A stretch of 64,000 nt of DNA, taken from the NCBI GenBank assembly GCA_025667525.1, contig JANFOE010000050.1:434001-498000 (forward strand). The letters are read 5' to 3'. This stretch comes from Glebionis coronaria (lineage: Eukaryota > Streptophyta > Magnoliopsida > Asterales > Asteraceae). Below the pieces are notes generated by a model that was given only the letters and a program-made list of their open reading frames with translations, had not been told where the DNA came from and did no database searches. The position numbers and the translations under genes are program-made. Shown piece after piece: positions 55,194 through 64,000 of this stretch. Position 1 is the stretch's first letter, and every line of letters begins with the position of its first letter.

Positions 55194-58100
55194 ACCGGAG
55201 ATCGCTCGATGCTCCGAAATTTCGTCAGCAAGTTTCTTGGCACGGTTAAATTCGGGAATGATCATATAGCAAAGATAATGGGGTATGGTGAATATCAGAT
55301 TGGAAACGTTACGATTTCAAGGGTATACTATGTAGAAGGTCTTGGTCATAATTTATTCTCAGTAGGACAGTTTTGTGATTCCAACCTAGAGGTTGCTTTT
55401 CGACAACACACTTGTTTCATCCACAACTTGGAAGGAAAAGATTTGTTGAAGGGATCTCGAGGTGCAAATCTTTATACGTTGTCCCTACAAGACATGATGG
55501 CCGCCTCTCCAGTATGTCTTCTCTCTAAAGCATCTAAGACCAAGTCATGGTTATGGCATCGCAGATTATCTCATCTTAACTTTGATGCTATTAATCATCT
55601 GGCTAAAAACGAATTAGTTCGTGGTCTTCCAAAGCTCAAATTTCACAAGGACCATTTATGTTCCGCGTGTTCAAGGGGGAAAAGTACCAAGAAATCATAC
55701 AGGCCCAAAGCTGAAGACACCAATCAAGAAAAACTTCATCTTTTGCATATGGATCTTTGTGGGCCAATGAGAACTGAAAGTGTGAGCGGTAAGAAATTCA
55801 TTCTGGTTATTGTGGATGATTTCTCCAGGTTTACATGGGTTAGATTTCTACGTACAAAGGATGAAGCACCAAAGGCTATCATCACTTTTCTGAAATTCAT
55901 TCAGGTACGTTTGAATACTACTGTCCGCCGTATTCGTACAGACAATGGAACAGAGTTCGTCAACCAGACTCTTCGTGATTACTATGAAGGAGTTGGTATC
56001 TCACATGAAACATCCGCTGCACGCACTCCACAACAAAACGGTGTCGTTGAAAGACGGAATCGTACACTTATGGAAGCTGCTAGGACTATGCTTATTTATG
56101 CGAACGCTCCATTGTTCTTGTGGGCAGAGGCTATATCTACTGCATGTTTCACCCAAAACCGTTCTATCATTCGGAAACGCCATGGAAAAACACCTTACGA
56201 GCTTCTACATGACCGTAAACCCGATGTTTCATTCTTTCATGTGTTTGGTGCTCTTTGTTATCCAAACATTAATAGTGAGAACTTGGGCAAGCTTCAACCG
56301 AAAGCCGATATAGGGATTTTCATTGGTTACTCACCGTCCAAGAAAGCATACCGAATTTACAACCGTCGTCTTGGCAAGATTGTAGAAACTATGGACGCAG
56401 ATTTTGATGAGCTGACAGCGATGGCTTCTGAGCAACGCAGCTCTGAACCCGCGCTTCATGAGATGGGAACTGGTGCTATTAGTTCCGGATTAGTTCCCAA
56501 TAATCCTACTTCTACATCATTTTTACCACCAACAAGGCCCGAGTGGGGTAAACTGTTTCAACCATTGTTTGATGAATTCTTTGATCCCCCGACTGATGAA
56601 GTTCCAGCACCTGTAGTAATCGCTCCAATCCCTGAAGTAGTTGCTCAAGCTAATGAACCTTTATCTAATGCATCTTCAATTAACATTGAACCGGATGCAC
56701 CTTCACCAAGTGATTCTCAAACTACACCTGAATCGTCACCCCTACTTGTGCCTAATGATGTGGAAGAGGATTCTACTGATCACGATTTGGAATATGCTCA
56801 CTTAAAAGAGCTTCCTTTCTTTGGTATACCGTTCCCTGAAAACCCTTCAGCCGCGTCTACCTCAGAAGAAGCTCCTTCTATTGTTCACTCCAGACCACCT
56901 AGGATTGAAAATCATAGCACCAAATGGACAAAAGATCACCCAATTAGGAATGTCATTGGAGATCTAGATCGACCAGTCTCTACACGCCATCAATTACAAG
57001 AGAGTGCACTCTATTGCTACTTTGATGCATTTCTCTCTGAAGTTGAACCTAAAAATTGGCAGCAGGCTATGACTCAATCATCTTGGATTGAAGCCATGCA
57101 GGAGGAACTAAATGAATTCCAAAGACTTGAAGTATGGGAATTGGTTCCTCTCCCTGACAAGGTTAACATCCTTACTTTGTTATGGGTTTATAAGGTTAAA
57201 CTCGATGAGATGGGTGCAGTATTGAAGAATAAGGCTAGATTGGTCGCTAGAGGATATAAACAAGCCTTGGGTATAGACTTTGAAGAATCTTTTGCTCCTG
57301 TGGCAAGATTGGAGGCTATTAGACTATTCCTTGCGTATGCTGCTCATATGAATATGATCGTCTATCAAATGGATGTGAAGACGGCATTTTTGAACGGTGA
57401 ACTAAGGGAAGAGGTCTATGTTCGTCAGCCGGATGGATTCGTTAGCACGGAGTTTCCTAATCATGTGTACAAGCTTAAGAAGGCTCTTTATGGGTTGAAA
57501 CAAGCTCCACGCGCGTGGTACGATCTCCTTTCAACTTATCTCATCTCGGAAGGCTTCTCCAAAGGCAAGGTGGACCCCACTCTATTCACTCTCAAGGAGG
57601 ACAACGACATGATTCTGGTATAAATTTATGTTGATGATATAATATTTGCTGCCACTAACATAGAATTGTCAAATCGCTTTGAGAAGATAATGTCCACACG
57701 CTTTCAGATGTCAATGATGGGAAAAATCTCATTTTTCTTAGGATTACAGATTTCTCAAAATCCCAGAGGCATCTTTATTAATCAATCCAAATATGCTCTA
57801 GAATCTTTAAAGAAATATAACTTTGATAATTGTGACCCCGTGGACACTCCAATGGTGGAGAAATCCAAGTTAGATGAAGATAGGAATGGGACTATTGTCG
57901 ATCCAAAACTTTACCGTGGAATGATCGGCACCCTTCTCTATCTGACTGCTAGCAGGCCTGATTTGCAATTTGTTGTATGCATGTGTGCCCGGTATCAGGC
58001 TCGGCCTACCGGAAAGCACCTACATGTTGTGAAAAGGATCTTTCGGTATCTAAAAGGAACACTTCATCGTGGTCTATGGTATCCGAAAGATTCCTCTATT

Positions 58101-58610
58101 GCTTTAATATCATACGCAGATGCCGATCATGCTGGATGTCAAGATACGAGGCGTAGCACTTCTGGATCTGTGCAACTCCTTGGAGATAGATTGATCAGTT
58201 GGTCTTCAAAAAGGCAGAAAAGCGCTGCAATTTCTAGCACGGAGGCTGAATACATCGCCATGTCCGGTTGTTGTGCTCAAGTCCTTTGGATGAGATCACA
58301 ATTAACTGACTACGGTTTGGGTTTCAACAAAATCCCGATGTATTGTGACAACAAGAGCGCCATTGCCCTTTGCTGCAACTATGTTCAACACTCCCGGGCC
58401 AAGCACATAGACATTCGCTACCATTTCATTAAAGAGCAGGTGGAGAACGGAGTGATCGAGCTGTATTTTGTCACTACTGAGTACCAGCTGGCGGATATGT
58501 TCACCAAAGCCTTAGATCGAGGACGAATCGAGTTTTTGATCGACAAGCTTGGCATGAAATCATGCACTCCAGCGACTCTCAAAGAGTTGGCAGAAGAATC
58601 AGCTGAATAG
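55134..58610 (+). pseudogene. pol: Copia pol: protease, integrase, RT, RNase H; one UAA by the active site
   Basis: The frame opens after a TGA at 55131 and ends at TAG 58608-58610. Protease: [14 protein letters not shown] (near 55165). Pre-integrase: [10 protein letters not shown] with CSAC. Integrase: [14 protein letters not shown] and VVERRNR, with all three acidic residues kept. Reverse transcriptase: [35 protein letters not shown] and YVDD at 57627-57638. RNase [19 protein letters not shown] and DNKSAI, then [13 protein letters not shown] near the end. The only break is TAA at 57621-57623, one codon before the YVDD strand, where Gln or Cys is usual in relatives. Without it the whole pol would be readable. 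The frame is -1 relative to gag. Confidence 0.88.
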
Positions 58611-59924
58611 TGGTGGTAAACTATTCAGGGTATCCTTTGTTCGTGATCATGTATATTATAGTAAATATATAAACCACAAAAGAAAAATACAAAAATATAA
58701 AACCAACAAAAACCATAAAAAATATAAAACCTAAAAAAACCATAAAAATTATAAAATCAAGAAAAACCAAAAATATTTTTCGTTTTTAAAACGGGCATGT
58801 CTTTTAGTACGGTAATATTTACGGCCTTAGAAATGTCGATCAATATTGACACGGTGCCATAAATAGAGTCGTATAAAAGTTGGACATTTTTAAAACATGC
58901 CCATTATGGCTTGTAGTTATTTCAGACTGCAACCCGGTTTTCATATTAAAGTCACGTATTTCCTTGGAAAACGTTGGCTCACAACGGGAATTAATTTTCT
59001 CGGGCATGATTTACAAGCCAAATCATGCAAAGGGATCAAGTTTACTTTACAACTTGGTCCAACACGAATTTATGTACGTCTCAGTGCATTAATTTGTCTA
59101 AATAAGAGAAATCTTATTGCCACCGCGAATCAATCTTTTTTCAAGACATTAATTGGAAATGTTTTCATCAATATTTGACTCTTTAAACAATGACTACAGC
59201 TCTTTAAATAGAAAACGGGTCATCGTTTAAGGGGGAGAAAATATTAAAATCATCTTCGTCATTAAATTGATTTTCAAAAGTGATTGTGAAAAATTAATGG
59301 CTAAATGGTAAATGAGTGGTATTACTTTAGAAAACGACTTGTGCTCGTTCAAGGTGATAGGACATTGCTTTAAGATCTTGGAGTTATGCTAATAGGTTGA
59401 GATGTTTAAGTTGTGTTGGCAAAATTTAACAATGGTTAGGGTGACTAGAAAAGAAAAGGAGTTAGCCTAATAGGAGTTATAAAACAACAAGGAAAAGTAT
59501 AGAAAAGTAGAGGGACTTAAAGTGACAATGTGTGAAAATTGCAAAAACTTGACCTAAGTCAAACAAAACACCCCCGTCCCTCTATTTCTCCTTCACTGTT
59601 TCATACTCACTTTGCCGCCATTGAAATACACACACACAAGCTCACAATATTCGATTTTAATCAATCCGTTCCATTCATTCGATTCAAAAAGGTAAAAACA
59701 TCATCTTTTACTTATAACTCGTCTAATTCATCAGTTATATCATGTTACTTGATTCGTATAATTAAATCAATCAAGATTAGGGTTTACTCCTTAATTTAGG
59801 TTTAATTGATTAGGGTTATAAGTGGGATATACTCGGAATGTCTTTAGAAGATGTTAAATTGACTTAGTTTGCCTTAGAACTCACAAACGCGCATAGATTA
59901 GATCATCAAAGGCTGTGTTTTGAA
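58611..59924 (+). other. Spacer between pol and the minisatellite
   Basis: 58660-58790 is A-rich with ACCATAAAAA-like words. A 93-codon ORF at 58897-59178 has no recognisable motif and may be chance. A polypurine-like TTAAGGGGGAGAAAATA lies at 59227-59243, but no LTR follows it. 59560-59700 is CT-rich and reads like a plant 5' UTR, ending AAAAAGGTAAAAAC (a possible splice donor at 59690). No TATA box is certain. Confidence 0.45.
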
Positions 59925-60540
59925 GTTCCGGATGAACATGGATAATAACTTCCGAATGAAGGAATTTTCTAAAAAAACTTCCGAATGAAGGAATGTTCCG
60001 AACAAACTTCCGAATGAAGGAAGTTCCGAATGAAGGACTTCCGAATGAAGGAAGTTCCGAATGAAGGACTTCCGAATGAAGGAAGTTCCGAATGAAGGAC
60101 TTCCGAATGAAGGAAGTTCCGAATGAAGGACTTCCGAATGAAGAAGTTCCGAATGAAGGACTTCCGAATGAAGAAGTTCCGAATGAAGGACTTCCGAATG
60201 AAGAAGTTCCGAATGAAGGACTTCCGAATGAAGAAGTTCCGAATGAAGAACTTCCGAATGAAGAAGTTCCGAATGAAGGACTTCCGAATGAAGAAGTTCC
60301 GAATGAAGGACTTCCGAATGAAGAAGTTCCGAATGAAAGACTTCCGAATGAATAAGTTCCGAATGAAGAACTTCCGAATGAAGAAGTTCCGAATGAAGGA
60401 CTTCCAAATGAAGAAGTTCCGAATGAAGAACTTCCGAATGAAGAAGTTCCGAATGAATACTTCCGAATGAAGAAGTTCCGAATGAAGGAATGTTCCGGAT
60501 GAAGAAGTTCCGAATGAAGGAAAGTTCCGGATGAAGTGTT
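59925..60540. repeat. 30-bp minisatellite (15-bp half units), TTCCGAATGAAG
   Basis: The units are CTTCCGAATGAAGAA and GTTCCGAATGAAGGA in alternation. From 60125 to about 60460 the period is exactly 30, while 59995-60125 has 31-base units with one extra G. The edges carry GTTCCGGATGAA variants. The 30-bp period keeps several frames open on both strands (up to 227 codons), which is why long repetitive ORFs appear. These are a consequence of the repeat. Confidence 0.92.
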
Positions 60541-60681
60541 GTTTGATTGATAGTTTGTTTGCATGTTATATGTACTTGTTGAATTATGTTAATGAAATGT
60601 GTTATGCTTAGAAGTAAGAATGATGTATATCTACATATTTTTGTGCATCAACCTTTCATGTCTTATCTTAAAACAGATACA

Positions 60682-63600
60682 ATGACTAATCCAACAGTAC
60701 AAGCAATCCAAGACTCTAGAGAAGCCGCAATTGCTGAAGCACGAACCCTCAAGTTCATACCAAACAATTACCGGCTGAAGCAAGTTTCAAAGTCCACTCA
60801 CCATGGGTTTAAAGTCGCCATAGCAATCCTTGATCAATCCCATTTCAAGAATGCTTTAAGAAGTAGTGCCTCGGTGCCTTATGATTACATGTATGAGTTC
60901 TGGGCTACCAAGGAAAGCACTTCGAACAAGATCACCTTCACCATCGACAACAAACAGCAGACACTTACTGTATCAGACTTCCGTAAGATATTCGGCATTA
61001 GGGATTCACCCAAAGGTATGGTATTCTCGAGGGATCCTACTAAAGACGAACTCATGGAGTTATTTGATGCTATTGGATGTCCTGAAATACGAGTTGCGTC
61101 TGAGTTTACCACTGCTAAAGTAGGACAACCTTGGAGAGCATTGTTGGGTATTCTCAGTAGATGTATTACACCAAAAACAAGTGGGCATGATGCTTTGCGC
61201 AGTCCAATAATGAACATCTTCCATGGGATGTACAAAGGCGCAAATGCAGATTACGCTTTATTGTTATGGGAAGAATTCACCTTTCAACTCTTCCATAACA
61301 AGAAGCTGAAGACTAACTTCTTTGCTTACCCTCAGTTTATCAAGTTTATCATTAACTATTGTATGAAGAATGATGTTACAATTGATAGGCGTGCAGCAAG
61401 TCGTTATCACACTGAAGAGGCTGATCATATTGTGGATTTAAGGCATGAAGGACCGGCTGGTGGTGTTATTCCTGGTCCTATTCCCGATTACCTTCTGACG
61501 GAAAGAATTAAGGGTTCTGCTGATTACAAGCTACTGCAGCTAGAAATCAAGAAGCTGAAAGCAAGCCTTCAGACAGTAGAAGACTCGTCTACTACGGTCA
61601 AGAGTAAAGGTAAACGCAAGCAACCAGTTGCTTTACCAGAACCCGAAACCAAGAAGAAGAAGACTGAGGTTAAGAAGGGAAAGGGTAAGGCTGATGAGTT
61701 AGCTCTACGTGACGTGGAAGATGTTGTTGATCCTACTCTTGACAAGGCAGAGAGAAAAATGATGAAGATAGCTATTCAAAGGAGTAGGAAAGTTACGGGC
61801 GGTAGTGGTTCAGGTGCACGGATAAATGTTGAAGAAGAGTACGAGGAACCAGAGGATATTGATGAGTTTGGGTCACCTGAAAGGTATTCTACTTCGAAGG
61901 AGACATCCATCCGGGTTTCAGCAAGTGTTGAAAAGGAGTCCGGTGCTCCTACTATCATGGTGTCTACTCAACCGTTAGTAACTCAACCTTTAGCAACTCA
62001 ACCTCCACCAATTCGACCCTTACCAACCAGACCGACCTCAACACCATTCCTTCCACCACCAATAACTCCCATCCTTAGTACCGTGGTTACAACCGAGCCT
62101 CTTCAATCAACCTAGAGCAGCTCTGCGACATCTACAATGGCTGCATTGGTGATGGCCGAAATGTTGGATAAACATACGGATAATCACAAAAGAGAAATGG
62201 ATGAACTTCGCCAAGAGCTACATAGACGAGTTCAAAGTGAAGAAGCATCGAGGAAAGCCCAAGAAGAGATGCTTGCTAAGTTCGCTGCAGATATGGAATT
62301 GACGCGAAAAGCTCATGCAGAAGAACTAGCTCAGGTTAAGCAGGCTGAGGCTGATAAGCATGCTGCACGAATCACCAGACTTCAAGCGATGAGGGATAAA
62401 TACAAGGAGCAGAAAGAAGCACTTGAAGCTTCTGTTGAAGAAAGAGTGAAAGAATCCGTTGAGTCTGTTATGCCAAAACTGCGTGATGAGTTGAAGACAC
62501 TCGCAACTGATAATTTGATGATCAAGTCATCCAATCCTTCAGAATCCGCCTACAAAATTGCTTATGAGTTAACGGATTTTGAATTAAAGAAGATCCTCAA
62601 AGCTCGTATGGTGTAACTTGGATCGTTTGATAAATCTAGGATTCAACAGGCTCTTTACAAATCCCTGAATGACGCTATCATGGAGGATGATAGGTTATTT
62701 AAAACGTTTGGAAGTGTGGTACCATACCACATTCTGCCTGAGGAAGAAAGGGAAGAAAATGAAGAAGAGGAGGGTACTGGTGAAGAAGAGGAAGAAGAAG
62801 GAGAAGAAGAAGAAAAGGATGATGACAATGACGATGATGGTGATGATGATGATGAGGATGATGATGATGATGATGATGGTGATGATGGTGGTGATGGTAA
62901 TGAGGAGAGTGCTAAAGGGAGCAACGAGGATAGGGATGAGGATGATGATGGGGGTAAACAGCCTAAAGAAAGGGATAAGGTTGCCAGCTCAAAGAAACCT
63001 GCTAAGTCTGGAACCAAGTCCAAGAAAGATGCAGCGCAGAAGGAAAAATCAACATCAACGGAATCAAGACGATCTAAGTGGCGCCACGATGTGAATGCTA
63101 CTACAGCGTCATCGATTCCCGGTACTTCTATTGTTGTATCTATACCTACTACCACTAACCCTGTTAGTCCTGTTGTTGTTGCTCCTGTGATTGCAGAATC
63201 AGTAACTGAACCTGAAGCTGCACAACACTCACCCGTTCATGACACCACCGAGATGCCTGAATCAGAACCAGCAGATGTTCACGTTTCCACTCCTCTACAA
63301 CAAGAACCACAATCTACTGTTCCTGAATCAAGCACACGGGACTGGGCAGACACGTTGGAGATTGACGAGACTGCACCGCCACAGGCTTGGATCACGGCAG
63401 CGGCGCAATATGATCCGATCACAGACGCTGACAAAGATGTTTTGTATCTCCGTATCCGTAGTCCGATTGACTTATGTGCATTTCTTGCTCATGAGTATAA
63501 GACTTCGGTTACTCCATCTTTGGTGAAGAAAGCGCTGAAGGATAAGAGACTTCGCGCCAAAACCCGGTTAACCCGAATGGAGTTCGAGTATTATGCCGAT

Positions 63601-64000
63601 GAGATCCTAAAAGCTCTGAATACCGTTCAATGGCCAGGTCTTCATGAATCAGAAAGAGCTCCACCTCCACTTGATCCTACTCAAGATAATCAGATAGCTC
63701 TCGACTTCTTCGTCACCTATGATCTTGAGTATCTTCTGAAAGGTTCATCAAAGTACGCAACCTCCTTGACCTTGCTGAAAGCTGCCAACTGGGGGACAAT
63801 ACCCTGGATCGAGGAAAAGGTAAACCGACTCTGGGTCCCAAGGGTAACTCGTAATTATGATATGTATGCTGTTATAGGTGCATCTCATTGGGACGAACGA
63901 GTCCGAAGGGCGTACAGGGGTTGCTGCCTAGTCAATTCTGGAAGCAACGTTAGATCCGATATCCGCATCTCCAGTATTTTAGGGCTGAAAACTGAAGCCA
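60682..64000 (+). pseudogene. Giant third ORF after pol, two stops, open at window end
   Basis: The frame from ATG 60682 (MTNPTVQAIQDSRE) is open for more than 1,100 codons to the window edge, broken only by TAG 62113-62115 and TAA 62614-62616. An in-frame ATG at 60586 lies nearer the repeat and is less likely. Residues about 1-290 look globular (YDYMYEFWATKEST, LTVSDFRKIFGI, FFAYPQFIKFIINYCM). A Lys-rich patch (KGKRKQP, KKKKTEVKKGKGK) follows, then a Pro/Thr-rich stretch, a coiled coil at 62137-62480, a highly acidic tract at 62737-62960 (runs of E then D), a basic stretch, and a C-terminal region ending in the window. No membrane segment or signal peptide is visible, so it is not a classical envelope. 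The position is that of the env-like gene in Sireviruses. I recall related globular parts in Asteraceae repeat proteins. Function unknown. Confidence 0.75.
62737..62960 (+). other. Acidic Glu/Asp tract inside the third ORF
   Basis: GAA/GAG codons dominate at first, then GAT/GAC, encoding about 70 residues with more than 70 percent acidic side chains. Trinucleotide slippage of GAA and GAT explains the length. The complementary strand reads as a long Ser-rich ORF (62655-63155) that is only the shadow. Confidence 0.85.

Larger units (their letters stand above)
49196..64000 (+). mobile_element. Large Sirevirus-like Copia element, 3' end outside the window
   Basis: It begins with an LTR inserted in the previous gag (left flank CGTTA). 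Then come a PBS, a TTCCGGATCA array, a long gag region, pol in Copia order (protease, integrase, reverse transcriptase, RNase H), a spacer with a polypurine-like tract, a 30-bp minisatellite and a third ORF that is still open at 64000. At more than 14.8 kb it is unusually long. A gene after pol is a feature of Sireviruses (SIRE lineage). Copia order and motifs are certain, but the SIRE assignment is from plan and recall. Confidence 0.85.

Noticed and set aside
59881..60564. Minus-strand ORF of 227 codons with SFGTSSFGSP repeats, and plus-strand NEEVPNEGLP ORFs
   Set aside because: All come from the 30-bp minisatellite, whose period is a multiple of three and lacks stops in several frames. There is no sign that any is a protein.
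62655..63155. Minus-strand Ser-rich ORF
   Set aside because: It is the complement of the GAA/GAT acidic tract of the third ORF, a frame shadow.
1..64000. A host gene or gene-like exon series
   Set aside because: Every long frame is explained by a retrotransposon. No non-element domain was recognised on either strand.

Overview
The window looks like a slice of a large, AT-rich plant nuclear genome made almost entirely of nested LTR retrotransposons. I see no host protein gene, rRNA or genuine tRNA gene. The wording of the Copia and Ty3 polyproteins resembles elements I know from daisy-family (Asteraceae) genomes. That placement is recall, not a search.

Layout. (1) 1-963: debris, including one Copia LTR with primer-binding site (PBS) and leader. 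(2) 964-12832: a complete Ty3 chromovirus (Tekay/Del-like) with two near-identical 2.8-kb LTRs and a TAAAA target duplication. It has an extra open reading frame before gag and one uninterrupted gag-pol frame, broken only by UAG codons. (3) 12838-18157: a second Ty3-type unit on the plus strand: a long LTR-like region, an Asp-type PBS and one 298-codon ORF with a knuckle-like Cys cluster. (4) 18158-26395, minus strand: a decayed autonomous Athila element that has lost its 3' LTR. Its 5' LTR sits inside a Copia LTR fragment (26396-26473), which belongs to a deleted minus-strand Copia (to 27241). That Copia in turn interrupts another Copia gag (27242-27905).

(5) 28068-45380, plus strand: a non-autonomous Athila relative with TAATAA...TTATTA LTR ends and an AGTAT target duplication. 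It carries a gag remnant and a 422-codon acidic ORF in place of pol. It is split by (6) 32957-43100, a chromovirus with fresh 2.95-kb LTRs around a pol worn down to traces. (7) 45715-49195: a Copia with LTR, repeat-rich leader and gag, cut off by (8) 49196 to beyond 64000. This is a large Sirevirus-like Copia with an LTR, a repeat-rich leader, an approximately 1,600-codon gag region, pol, a 30-bp minisatellite, and a third ORF of more than 1,100 codons that runs off the window.

How the parts relate. Elements 4 and 5 share LTR sequence, a CCHC knuckle and a 3' non-coding module, so they look like an autonomous element and its dependent partner. Across unrelated elements, LTRs, leaders and spacers carry arrays built on the same TTCCGA/TTCCGG core. 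Nearly every in-frame stop is what a C-to-T change at CAG, CAA or CGA would give, as expected for heavily methylated plant transposons.
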